From Pseudohaliea rubra DSM 19751 (GTDB lineage: Bacteria; Pseudomonadota; Gammaproteobacteria; Pseudomonadales; Halieaceae), in contig NZ_KN234750.1 in assembly GCF_000764025.1 (NCBI RefSeq), positions 1 to 64,000 of the forward strand: a DNA stretch of 64,000 nt, given 5' to 3'. The notes beneath the pieces were generated by a model. That model searched no databases and was not told the origin of the DNA. It saw nothing but the letters and a program-made list of their open reading frames with translations. Position 1 is the first letter of the stretch. Each line of letters opens with the position of its first letter. This document shows, one piece after another, positions 1 through 8,292 of this stretch. Both the position numbers and the translations under genes were made by a program.

Positions 1-1104
1 CTTGGCCACCGCGCGGCCCTGACGGGCTCTGGCCCAGGGAGAGCCGGCGGTAGCCCGCTCCAGGGCCACGAGACGCTCCCGGCCCCGACCGCCGGCCATG
101 CGGGCAAGGCCCATGCGGCGACCCAGCTCCGCCACCCGGTCGCCGGCGGTGAGCGCACTGCCCTGCAGTTTCGCGCTGTCGTCGTCTTCCCGGTAGCGCA
201 CGATCACCTCGCCCGGTACCAGGGCCGGTCGCGGCGCCGCCGCTACCGTCGCGGCGCTGCCGATAGCGAGCGTGTAGTTGGTGGCGCCATCGAAGGCCGA
301 GACGTTCACCGTGTAGCGACCGTCCGCGGGGACTGCCACCTGCTCCAGCTCGCCGAACTCGATGGAGAAGTCGACGATAGCGCCGCTGTCGTCATAGAAG
401 TAGAGATCAGCGTCCGCCTCCTGGTAATCGGCGACCAGGAGCGTGATCGACTGGCCCTCAAAGAGAGCTACGGCGAAGAAGTCCTCCGGATCCCCGCTGA
501 CTTCGGAGCGTCCGTCGGCGCCGGTGCCCGGGAGGTTCACGTAGCCGCCAATGGTGACGGGATTGCCCACCGACTGTGCCTCGGCGCGGCTGTCGTTGGC
601 GCGGTAACGATTTGCCGGGTCATTGGTGTCGGAGTCCAGGACCTGGTTAACAGAGGGCATCAGGCGACCGCCGAGGCTCACCGGGCGGGCGGCCTCCCGG
701 GGCTGGACGTTCACGGTGATGCTGTCGCTGGCGTCGGCCCCGTCGTCGTCGGTGACCGTCAGCGTAAGGACCACCTCGTAGCTGTTCGACGAGAGCGGAG
801 CGGTGAAGCTGGCCTGGGGGCTGTCGGCGCCGTCGAGTTCCAGCTCCGGGCCTTCGCTGACGGTCCAGGCCCAGCGGCTGATACTGCCGTCCGGGTCGCT
901 GCTGCCACTGCCGTCGAGGCTGATGAGATCGCCGGCAGTGGCGTCCTGGTCCGGACCGGCCACGGCAGTGGGTGCCTGGTTCACCGGCGCAGGGTCTGGT
1001 GTCGGCGCCTCCCCACCACCACCACCGCCGCCGCCGCAGGCGGCGAGCAGCGCCGCGGCTGCCAGCAGCGCGAGGGTGCCCCGGCTCGATACCCGTATCC
1101 TCAT
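1..1104 (-). CDS. Secreted lipoprotein with PKD and PPC domains, N-terminal 368 residues (probable subtilase)
   Basis: The gene starts at an ATG at 1104 and runs off the left edge without a stop. The N-terminus is a lipoprotein signal with lipobox LLAAC followed by a run of glycines. Next comes a PKD-like domain (roughly residues 45-130, with the typical LDGSGSSDPDG turn). A bacterial pre-peptidase C-terminal (PPC) type beta-sandwich follows at about 160-290. The last segment begins PGEVIVRYR, which resembles the propeptide that precedes S8 subtilisin-like proteases. The catalytic domain would lie outside the window, so the protease call is inference. The lipobox suggests outer-membrane anchoring. 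An AGCAGGT ribosome site precedes the ATG. Confidence 0.75.
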   Translation of the reverse strand, partial: MRIRVSSRGTLALLAAAALLAACGGGGGGGGEAPTPDPAPVNQAPTAVAGPDQDATAGDLISLDGSGSSDPDGSISRWAWTVSEGPELELDGADSPQASFTAPLSSNSYEVVLTLTVTDDDGADASDSITVNVQPREAARPVSLGGRLMPSVNQVLDSDTNDPANRYRANDSRAEAQSVGNPVTIGGYVNLPGTGADGRSEVSGDPEDFFAVALFEGQSITLLVADYQEADADLYFYDDSGAIVDFSIEFGELEQVAVPADGRYTVNVSAFDGATNYTLAIGSAATVAAAPRPALVPGEVIVRYREDDDSAKLQGSALTAGDRVAELGRRMGLARMAGGRGRERLVALERATAGSPWARARQGRAVAK

Positions 1105-1149
1105 ACCTGCTGTTTGCCCTTCCCAGACCGCCCGCCGGCCACTATAGCG

Positions 1150-2151
1150 TTACGGAGCAGCGAGGAGAATCTTGCCCATGTGCTCGCCGGACTGCATGCG
1201 TTCCTGGGCCGCCTCGGCCTCGGCCAGGGGATACTCGCTGTCGATCACCGGGCGCACGGCGCCGCTGTTGAGCTTCGGATAGACCGCCTCGCGCAGTTCC
1301 TCCACCATGCGCGCCTTCTGGGCGAAAGACTGGGCGCGGAGCGTGGAGCCGGTGAGCGTGAGACGCTTGAGCAGGAGCGGGGCGAGGTTCAGCTCCGTTT
1401 TCGGTCCCCGGATAAAGGCGATGGAAACGAGGCGCCCCTCCGGCGCCGCGACGTTCAGGTTTTTTTGTACGTAGTCGCCGCCGACCATATCGAGGATCAC
1501 GTTCATGGCGGCTTTCTCGCCAGCGGCCTCCAGGGCCGCCTCGAAGTCCTCCTCCCGGTAATTGAAGGCCCGGGTGGCGCCGAGGGCCTCGAGGCGGCGG
1601 CATTTCTCCGCCGTGCCCGCGGTGCTGTAGACCGTAGCGCCCAGGGCGGCGGCAACGGCAACCGCCAGGGTGCCGACACCGGACGCCCCACCGTGAATGA
1701 GTACCTTCTCCCCAGCCTGCAGCCTGCAGCGCTGGTACAGGTTGTGCCAGAGTGTGAGCAGTGCCTCCGGCAGGGCTGCCGCTTCGGCGAGGCTGTAGCC
1801 TGCCGGCACCGGCAGGCACTGGCCGGCGGGGGCCACGGCGACGTCCGCATAGCCGCCCCCGTGAGTCAGGGCACAGACCGGGTCTCCGGGCGCCCAGCCG
1901 CTGACGCCCTCGCCGCAGGCGAGGACGGTACCGGCGACCTCGAGGCCGAGGATCGGCGAGGCGTCCGCCGGTGGCGGGTAGAGACCCCGGCGCTGCAGGA
2001 GATCGGCGCGGTTGATGCCCGCCCGGGCGACCCGGATGAGAACCTCGCCGGCCCCGGGAGCGGGACAGGCATCCTGCTCGAGGACCAGGCTGCGCGCGTC
2101 GTCCTCAGCGATGGCGATGTAGTGGCGGTGAGTGGGTAGGGTGTCGTGCAT
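1150..2151 (-). CDS. NAD(P)H quinone oxidoreductase, zeta-crystallin/PIG3 type
   Basis: A 333-residue medium-chain dehydrogenase of the quinone oxidoreductase branch. The N-terminal half carries the GroES-like fold with AGINRADLLQRRGLYPPP, the signature of the PIG3 group. The Rossmann segment reads HGGASGVGTLAVAVAAALGA. No structural or catalytic zinc cysteines are visible, which fits the zinc-free quinone reductases. The family reduces quinones with NADPH in the cytoplasm. The gene is divergent from the Fe-dependent alcohol dehydrogenase across about 130 bp. Its physiological substrate cannot be told from sequence. Confidence 0.88.
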   Translation of the reverse strand: MHDTLPTHRHYIAIAEDDARSLVLEQDACPAPGAGEVLIRVARAGINRADLLQRRGLYPPPADASPILGLEVAGTVLACGEGVSGWAPGDPVCALTHGGGYADVAVAPAGQCLPVPAGYSLAEAAALPEALLTLWHNLYQRCRLQAGEKVLIHGGASGVGTLAVAVAAALGATVYSTAGTAEKCRRLEALGATRAFNYREEDFEAALEAAGEKAAMNVILDMVGGDYVQKNLNVAAPEGRLVSIAFIRGPKTELNLAPLLLKRLTLTGSTLRAQSFAQKARMVEELREAVYPKLNSGAVRPVIDSEYPLAEAEAAQERMQSGEHMGKILLAAP

Positions 2152-2284
2152 GGGCTGCTCTCGCTCAGGTGCTCGCTGTGCAGTTTAACGCTCTCAACGG
2201 GCTTGCTACCCTTGCAGCTGTTGTGGGCATTGTAAACACCGGGCCCGCGACACCCCCGCAGGCACGCACTGGAGATTGCCGTCC

Positions 2285-3484
2285 ATGCTCATAAGAAAAA
2301 TCAAGCACAGCCTCTACTTCGCCCTGGTCAAGGTCCTCGTGGCCTTTGCCCCGTCTGTTTCCTACCTGGCCTTCGCGGGCCCGGGGAGCAGCCGTCAGCT
2401 CGGCGAGCATATCCTCCGCGGCGGTCAGCGCCGCCTGCTGGTGGTCACGGACAAGCCGCTGCGCGACCTGGGCATTGCCGACAAGGCCGTGGAGGCCCTG
2501 GTCGCCGGCGGCGCGGATATCGCCTGGTACGACGGCGTGCAGCCGAACCCGACCTTCACCCAGGTCGATGAGGGCATCGCCGCTCTCAAGGCGCATCGCG
2601 CCGAGGCCGTGCTGGCCGTGGGCGGTGGCTCCTCCATCGATGCCGCCAAGGTCATCGCCGCCGGTGGCTGCAGTGACGAAGACCCGCGCGACTGGGTGGG
2701 CTTCGGCAAGGTGAAGCACGACGTGATGCCCATCTACGTGATCCCGACGACGGCCGGTACCGGTTCCGAGGCCACCATGGGCGCGGTGATCTCCAACAGC
2801 GAGACGAGGGAGAAGGGTGTGCTCTCCGGCAAGGCGCTGCATCCGGCCGCTGTAGCCCTGGACTCCGACCTCATGCTGGGCATGCCGCCGGCGATCACCG
2901 CCGCGACGGGCATGGATGCGCTGACCCACGCCATCGAGGCGTACATCTCGACCTGGGACCGGGGCACGCGCACCGAGTACTCGCGCCGGGCGATCAGGAT
3001 GATCTTCGACCACCTGCGCACGGCCTACAACGACGGGGCCGACCGGGAGGCCCGCGACGCCATGGCCATGGCGGCCTACTACGCGGGGATTGCCATCAAC
3101 CAGGTGAACGTCGGCAACGTGCATGCCATCGCCCACCAGATCGGCGGCAAGTACGGCATCCCCCATGGGCTCGCCAACGCCCTGGTGCTGCCGCACGTGC
3201 TCGAGTTCTGCCGCAAGGAGGCCGAGGAAAAGCTGGCCGAGCTGGCGGTGCTCGTGGGCGCCGCGGACGCCGGCGAGCCGCGCGCGCAGCAGGCGGATGC
3301 CTTTATCGCCGCGGTGCGCGAGCTCAGCGCGGCGGTGGGCATTCCGGAGACCACGGAAGAAGTGAAGGCGGAGGATTTCGACTACCTCGTCGACCTCGCG
3401 GTGAACGAGGCCGCGGGCTACTTCGCGCCGCGGCTCCTCGACCCCGGCAGCACCCGCGCCATCCTCGGCAAGATCGCGGCCTGA
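2285..3484 (+). CDS. Iron-containing alcohol dehydrogenase
   Basis: A 399-residue group III Fe-dependent alcohol dehydrogenase. The nucleotide-binding loop GGGSSIDAAK and the segment IPTTAGTGSE are clear. Metal ligands fit the family pattern: Asp in DSDLMLG, His in MDALTHAIEAY, and the two His of AHQIGGKYGIPHG. I chose ATG 2285 because GGAG at 2271-2274 sits ten bases upstream; an in-frame TTG at 2276 is too close to that site. The first 25 residues form a hydrophobic/basic extension that many family members lack. It is likely cytoplasmic and oxidises an alcohol or reduces an aldehyde with NAD(P); the substrate is unknown. Confidence 0.88.
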   Translation: MLIRKIKHSLYFALVKVLVAFAPSVSYLAFAGPGSSRQLGEHILRGGQRRLLVVTDKPLRDLGIADKAVEALVAGGADIAWYDGVQPNPTFTQVDEGIAALKAHRAEAVLAVGGGSSIDAAKVIAAGGCSDEDPRDWVGFGKVKHDVMPIYVIPTTAGTGSEATMGAVISNSETREKGVLSGKALHPAAVALDSDLMLGMPPAITAATGMDALTHAIEAYISTWDRGTRTEYSRRAIRMIFDHLRTAYNDGADREARDAMAMAAYYAGIAINQVNVGNVHAIAHQIGGKYGIPHGLANALVLPHVLEFCRKEAEEKLAELAVLVGAADAGEPRAQQADAFIAAVRELSAAVGIPETTEEVKAEDFDYLVDLAVNEAAGYFAPRLLDPGSTRAILGKIAA

Positions 3485-3490
3485 GGCCGC

Positions 3491-4381
3491 TCAGCCCGCG
3501 AGGGAATGGCGCCAGGAGGAAATCTGCTGCAGGACCTGTTCCACCTCCGGCGTCATGCCCATGCCGCAGGCGAAGCCGTGCTCGGCGCCGTCGTAGTGAT
3601 GGTGGGTGATCCGCACACCGGCGGCGGTCGCGCGCTCGGCCAGGGCCACGCCCTCGTCCCGCAGCGGGTCGCGGTCGCAGGTGATCACCAGCGTGGGTGG
3701 CAGCTCGCTGAGGTTGTCGGCCCTGAGCGGCTGCGCAGGGAGGGCTGAAGCCGGGTCCGCGCCCGCGAGGTAAGTGTCCCAGAACCAGCGCATGAGGCTG
3801 GCGGTGAGCCGCTGCGAGTCGGCCCGCGCGGTGTAGGACTCGTACCCCGCTGTGTAGTGGTCGGTCACCGGGTAGATGAGCAGGACGCCGGCTACCGGGG
3901 CGAGGCCCTCGCCGGCGCCGCCGGTCGCCCGGTCCAGGGCGCAGCCCGCGGCCAGGTTGCCGCCAGCGCTGTCGCCAGCGATTATCAGGCGTCCGTTGCT
4001 CGGGCCGAGGTCCGCGAGGTGCCGGCGCAGCCAGCGCACGGCAGCGCTGCAGTCGTCCAGCGCTGCCGGGTAGGGGTGCTCCGGGGCCAGCCGATAGTCG
4101 ATGGAGACCACGTGGCAGCCCGTTGCCGTGGCCAGGGCGCTGCAGAACGGGTGGTGGGTCTGCAGGTCACCGATGACCCAGCCGCCGCCGTGGAACCAGC
4201 AGATCACTGGCCGCTCCCCGGCGTGTTCCCCGCCCCGATAAAGGTGCCCGTGTACGGTGCCTTCGCTCGTGGGCAGGGCGACGGCGCCGGGCTCCGCGTG
4301 CACGTTGCTGCCGCGCCAGGCCCGCCAGGTCTCGAAGCGGTAGTAGCGGCGCAGGGCAGCCACCTTGAGTGCCTGGAGCAC
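3491..4381 (-). CDS. Alpha/beta hydrolase of the hormone-sensitive lipase (HSL) family
   Basis: A 296-residue HSL-type esterase. The oxyanion-hole motif HGGGW is followed by YRLAPEHPYPAAL and by the nucleophile elbow GDSAGG. A late acidic residue (CDRDPLRDEG) and histidine (DGAEHGF) complete the triad. The start is a GTG at 4381, three bases after the stop of the MBL-fold gene, so the two are almost certainly co-transcribed and probably translationally coupled. Family members hydrolyse short- to medium-chain esters. No signal peptide is visible, so it acts in the cytoplasm. The stop lies 6 bp from the convergent alcohol dehydrogenase stop. Confidence 0.88.
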   Translation of the reverse strand: MLQALKVAALRRYYRFETWRAWRGSNVHAEPGAVALPTSEGTVHGHLYRGGEHAGERPVICWFHGGGWVIGDLQTHHPFCSALATATGCHVVSIDYRLAPEHPYPAALDDCSAAVRWLRRHLADLGPSNGRLIIAGDSAGGNLAAGCALDRATGGAGEGLAPVAGVLLIYPVTDHYTAGYESYTARADSQRLTASLMRWFWDTYLAGADPASALPAQPLRADNLSELPPTLVITCDRDPLRDEGVALAERATAAGVRITHHHYDGAEHGFACGMGMTPEVEQVLQQISSWRHSLAG

Positions 4382-4384
4382 GGC

Positions 4385-5506
4385 TCAATCCTCGCTGGTG
4401 TAGGGCAGCTGGCGGTACCAGTGAACGCCGTCGTCGTCGCGCTCGCGCACGATGCGGCGGCGGTAGAGCAGGCAGTTCAGGTGCGCGAGGGCCTCGCCGG
4501 TGGCCAGCCCCAGGGAGCCGCCACGGATCTCGCGTTTGAACAGGGGCGGGAAGCAGTCGACGACCCGGCGCGGCTCGTCGAGGTGGTCGAAAAGCGCATC
4601 GAGGTCCCGGTTGTGACTCTCCAGCAATTGCGTCAGGCGCACGTGCAGGCCGTAGAAGGGTGCCTCGTGCGCGGGCAGCACCAGCAGGTCGTCCGGGAGC
4701 ATTTCGCGGATCCGCGCCAGCGAGCGCAGCCACTCGCGCAGCGGGTCGCCCTCGGGCTCCGTAGGGAATACGGAGACGTTCGGGGAGATGCGCGGCAGCA
4801 CCTGGTCACCGGCGATGAACAGGCGCAGCTCAGGGCAATAGAGGCAGGCATGCTCCGGCGAATGGCCGCTGCCCACGACCACCAGCCAGTAGCGGCCACC
4901 GATGGTCAGGGTCTGCCGGTCCACAAGCCGCCGGAAGCTGTCCGGCAGTGGTGAGACAGCCTTGCCGAAGAAACCGAAGCGCTTCTTGTACTCGCCGATG
5001 TCGTCGTCGCTGTAGCCGGCGGCGCGGTAGAAATCCAGCGCCACGGCCGGCGCCGGCCGGCCCGTATCGGCGACCAGGGAGCGGCACATGAGGTACTCCT
5101 CCCGCGACATCCACAGGGCGCAGCCGAAGCGTTCCGTGAGCCAGCCGGCGAGGCCGACATGGTCCGGGTGCATGTGCGTGCAGATCACCCGGCGTACGGG
5201 CTTGCCGCCCATGAAGCCCTTGAACAGCGTTTCCCAGGTCTCGCGCGCGTCGGGGATGTCCAGGCAGGTATCGACCACGGTCCAGCCGTCGTCGTCCTCG
5301 AGGAGCCAGAGGTTGATGTGATCCAGGCTCATGGGCATGCGGAAGCGCGCCCAGTACACGCCGTCGGCGATCTTCCAGGGCTCGCCCGGGGCCGGATCCA
5401 CCTGCCGCCCGTAGGGATAGGTCAGTCCGCGGAAGGTCTCGCTGCTGTCGCTGGCGGTTCCGGGGCTGTCTGGGGGGCTGTCGAAGGCGTTGGGCTCGGC
5501 GGGCAT
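4385..5506 (-). CDS. MBL-fold metallohydrolase
   Basis: A protein of about 373 residues with the metallo-beta-lactamase motif HMHPDHVG, downstream GSGHSPEH and IAGDQVLP, and a final conserved His in LPAHEAPF. Together these give the usual two-metal hydrolase centre. Residues 1-40 are Ser/Pro/Asp-rich and probably disordered. I placed the start at ATG 5506; a GTG at 5521 would add five residues. The frame stays open well upstream, but that part overlaps the divergent dehydrogenase. The long C-terminal helical region resembles the hydrolases annotated as hydroxyacylglutathione hydrolase-like. The substrate is unknown. It heads an operon with the HSL esterase. Confidence 0.82.
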   Translation of the reverse strand: MPAEPNAFDSPPDSPGTASDSSETFRGLTYPYGRQVDPAPGEPWKIADGVYWARFRMPMSLDHINLWLLEDDDGWTVVDTCLDIPDARETWETLFKGFMGGKPVRRVICTHMHPDHVGLAGWLTERFGCALWMSREEYLMCRSLVADTGRPAPAVALDFYRAAGYSDDDIGEYKKRFGFFGKAVSPLPDSFRRLVDRQTLTIGGRYWLVVVGSGHSPEHACLYCPELRLFIAGDQVLPRISPNVSVFPTEPEGDPLREWLRSLARIREMLPDDLLVLPAHEAPFYGLHVRLTQLLESHNRDLDALFDHLDEPRRVVDCFPPLFKREIRGGSLGLATGEALAHLNCLLYRRRIVRERDDDGVHWYRQLPYTSED

Positions 5507-5609
5507 CACTCGGTTGTTCACGGGAAACAAGCGTCTATAGTGGTGGTGGGAGGTGCGTGTGTCCACCCCGGACAAGACGCCCTGCAAAACACGAGCACGC
5601 GGAGCCGCC

Positions 5610-7244
5610 ATGTCTGCAACGCTGCGCAGCAGCAACATCGCCCGCCTCAAGGAGCGGGAGCTTGACGTCCTCATCGTCGGCGGTGGCATCAACGGGGCCG
5701 TGGCGGCGGCGTCGCTTGCCGGGCGCGGCATCGCTACGGGGCTCCTGGATCGCGACGACTTCGCCAGCGGCGTGAGCTCCAACTCCAGCAACCTCGCCTG
5801 GGGCGGTATCAAGTACCTGGAGAGCCACGAGTATCTGCTCGTGAACAAGCTCTGCCGGTCGCGCAACAAGCTCATGCGCGCCTACCCGTCGACGGTGAAG
5901 GAGATCCGCTTCTTTACCACGATCCAGAAGGGCTTCCGCTTCTGGCCCTTTTTCGTCTTCCTTGGCAGCGTGCTCTACTGGTTCATGGGCCGCTGCAGGA
6001 CGCGGCCGCCGCGCTACCTGTCGCCCCGGGCCATCGAGGCGGTGGAGCCCGTGGTCAACACCAGCAACGCCGCCGGCGGCCTCGAGTACTCGGACGCCTA
6101 CCTGTATGACAATGACGCGCGCTTCGTCTTCGGCTTCGTGCGTCAGGCCCTGGACTGCGGCTGCCTCGCGGCGAACTACGTCAGCGTCGACGATGCCAGC
6201 TTCCACGACGGATGCTGGATGGTCTCGGCCCGCGACGTGCGCAGCGGCGAGAGCTTCACCGTGCGCGCCCGGGCGCTGATCAACGCCTGTGGCCCCTGGG
6301 CGGACCCACTCAACAGGCAGCTGGGCACGACAACGCAATACCACCACGCCATGTCGAAGGGCATCCACCTCATCGTCGACCGGATTACCGACAACAAGCG
6401 CGTGCTCACCTTTTTTGCCAGCGATGGCCGCCTGTTTTTCCTGATTCCCATGGGGCCCGTGACCTGCATCGGCACGACCGATACCCAGGTATCGGACCCG
6501 CTGGTGGGTGTGACGCCCGAGGATCGCGAGTTTGTTCTCGCCAACGTCAATGCGCTGCTGGACCTGGAACGGCCGCTCACGGTCGATGACGTGATCGCCG
6601 AGCGCGTCGGGGTACGCCCCCTCGCTGTCGCCGGCGAGGCCGGCGACGTGGACTGGGTGCAGCTGTCCCGCAAGCACGTGATCGAGGTCGACGAGGCCCG
6701 CCGGGAGCTCAGTATCTTCGGCGGCAAGCTCACCGACTGCCTGAATGTCGGCGACGAGGTGGCGGCGCATATCGCGGCCCTCGGCATCGCCGCCCCGGAG
6801 CCCGAGGCGCCCTGGTACGGTGAGCCGGGGATCGATGCCCGCGAGCGCTTCCTGCGCGAAGCCAGGCTCATGGACCTCGACGACCTCACGGACCCGAGCT
6901 CCCCGGAGCCCCTCTCCGAGCGCTTCTGGCGCCGCTACGGCAATGCGGCGTTCATGCTGCTCGAGCGCATTCGCGAGGACGCGAGCAGTGCGAAGCTGCT
7001 GATCGAGAACGCCGAGTACACCCGCTGCGAGATCGAACTGGCGGCGCGGCGGGAAATGATCGTCACGCTGGAGGACTTCCTGCGCCGGCGCTCCAAAATC
7101 GAGCTGGTCGTGCGCCAGGACGTTATCCGCAACGCGCCGGGGCTGCGCGAGGCCTGCGAGATCTTCTTCGGCAGCGAGGCGGAGGCGCGTCTTGAGGAAT
7201 ACTTCGGCGGGGCCAGCGACGCGCAGCGCGCAGTGACAGGCTGA
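5610..7244 (+). CDS. FAD-dependent glycerol-3-phosphate dehydrogenase family protein (GlpD-like)
   Basis: A 544-residue FAD oxidoreductase of the DAO/GlpD group. The dinucleotide motif IVGGGINGAVAAASLAGRG is near the N-terminus, followed by the GlpD-type SNLAWGGIKYLE. The middle shows ALINACGPWAD and PMGPVTCIGTTDT, and later SIFGGKLTDCLNVGDE, as in aerobic glycerol-3-phosphate dehydrogenase. ATG 5610 has GGAG nine bases upstream. It probably oxidises glycerol-3-phosphate to dihydroxyacetone phosphate and passes electrons to quinone at the membrane. A hydrophobic stretch near residues 110-130 (FWPFFVFLGSVLYWFMG) is unusual and may dock it to the bilayer. No glpF or glpK is nearby. Confidence 0.82.
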   Translation: MSATLRSSNIARLKERELDVLIVGGGINGAVAAASLAGRGIATGLLDRDDFASGVSSNSSNLAWGGIKYLESHEYLLVNKLCRSRNKLMRAYPSTVKEIRFFTTIQKGFRFWPFFVFLGSVLYWFMGRCRTRPPRYLSPRAIEAVEPVVNTSNAAGGLEYSDAYLYDNDARFVFGFVRQALDCGCLAANYVSVDDASFHDGCWMVSARDVRSGESFTVRARALINACGPWADPLNRQLGTTTQYHHAMSKGIHLIVDRITDNKRVLTFFASDGRLFFLIPMGPVTCIGTTDTQVSDPLVGVTPEDREFVLANVNALLDLERPLTVDDVIAERVGVRPLAVAGEAGDVDWVQLSRKHVIEVDEARRELSIFGGKLTDCLNVGDEVAAHIAALGIAAPEPEAPWYGEPGIDARERFLREARLMDLDDLTDPSSPEPLSERFWRRYGNAAFMLLERIREDASSAKLLIENAEYTRCEIELAARREMIVTLEDFLRRRSKIELVVRQDVIRNAPGLREACEIFFGSEAEARLEEYFGGASDAQRAVTG

Positions 7245-7245
7245 A

Positions 7246-7779
7246 TCAGCTTCCGCGATCGCCTGTCAGCGCGAGGCGCAGCTCCGGACGGCTGGTCTCG
7301 GGGGATAGCCAGATGTCCACAAAAGCCTGGCCAAAGGCCGGATCGGGCACCGTGCCGAGACGGGAATCGTTGTGCAGGAAGGTGGCGCGGCCGTCACTTT
7401 CCAGTTCCACCGCGAGCACATCGTTTTTCTCGACATCGGGCCAGAGCTCTCTCAGCGTCGCCAGCCAGCGCTCCTGCGCCGGGTCCTCGATGCCAAGCTG
7501 CTCCCACTCTTCGGCGGTGCGCTTCACCAGGTCTTCGCTGCGGATAGCCCGGAGATACTCAATCTCCAGGCGCAGCGGGCGCACGCCGGGCTCGTAGACC
7601 CCGTCGGGGCAATACAGGCGGGAGCGGTAGATGGACCAGAACATGACGTCGAGCTGCGCCTCGCCAACGAGGGCCAGGGGCCCGGCGGGGTCTGCAGTCG
7701 CTTTTGGCGCCGGGTCGGCGATGACAGCGGCGGCCAGGGCCATAGCCAGCGCTGCGGTGGTGTTGCGCAGTAGTTTCAT
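7246..7779 (-). CDS. Secreted chalcone isomerase-like protein
   Basis: A 177-residue protein with a signal peptide (basic start, then a hydrophobic Ala/Leu stretch ending near residue 22). The body resembles the periplasmic chalcone-isomerase-like domain: FWSIYRSRLY near the start, YLRAIRSEDLVKRTAEEW in the middle, and a C-terminus with FVDIWLSPETSRPELRLALTG. Bacterial members of this fold generally lack a demonstrated isomerase activity, so I do not infer one. It converges on the GlpD-like gene, with stops one base apart. Confidence 0.6.
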   Translation of the reverse strand: MKLLRNTTAALAMALAAAVIADPAPKATADPAGPLALVGEAQLDVMFWSIYRSRLYCPDGVYEPGVRPLRLEIEYLRAIRSEDLVKRTAEEWEQLGIEDPAQERWLATLRELWPDVEKNDVLAVELESDGRATFLHNDSRLGTVPDPAFGQAFVDIWLSPETSRPELRLALTGDRGS

Positions 7780-7908
7780 GCCCGATCACTCTCCGGGAGA
7801 AGTAAAGAACGAGTACGTTGGACCCCGGCTGCCGGTTCAGGGTTCCCCTTGCTGCCCCGGACGCGCTGCTATAGGGTTCTGCGGCCAGCGAAAGGAGTAG
7901 CGCCGCTC

Positions 7909-8268
7909 GTGACCGCCAGCCTCGATACCGATCGTCTCTTCGCCGCCATCGATGCGCGCGACGCTCAGGCCTTTGCCGCATTCCTTGCGGACGATGCCGA
8001 GTTCCAATTCGGCAATGCGGCCCCGGTGCAGGGGCGCGCCGCCATCGAAGCCTACGTAAGGGCCTTCTTCGAGGCTCTGGGCGGTGTGGCCCACCGCATC
8101 GACGCCCTCTGGGAAAGTGAAGGCCGGGTGACCTGCCACGGTGAGGTCCGCTACGAGCGCCGCGACGGCAGCGCCCTCACCGTGCCCTTCGCCAACGTTT
8201 TGTACCTCGACGGGGGCCGGGTGGCACGCTACCTCGTGTTTATCGACAACAGCGCCCTGTTCACCTGA
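7909..8268 (+). CDS. SnoaL-like / NTF2-family small protein
   Basis: A 119-residue cone-shaped NTF2-like protein. The pattern DRLFAAIDARDAQAFAAFLADDAEF followed by GRAAIEAYVRAFFEAL is typical of nuclear-transport-factor-2/SnoaL proteins, which include isomerases, hydrolases and ligand-binding proteins. I chose GTG 7909 because AGGAG at 7893-7897 is well placed. An in-frame TTG at 7849 has no such site and would add a 20-residue tail unlike the family. The function is unassigned. It converges on the aminotransferase gene. Confidence 0.7.
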   Translation: MTASLDTDRLFAAIDARDAQAFAAFLADDAEFQFGNAAPVQGRAAIEAYVRAFFEALGGVAHRIDALWESEGRVTCHGEVRYERRDGSALTVPFANVLYLDGGRVARYLVFIDNSALFT

Positions 8269-8292
8269 GCCGGGCCCGTCCCGGTCAGGCCC

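Noticed and set aside
5507-5875. Extended N-terminus for the MBL-fold hydrolase
   Set aside because: The frame is open, but it would overlap the divergent GlpD-like gene and its ribosome site, and the extra residues lack any conserved pattern.
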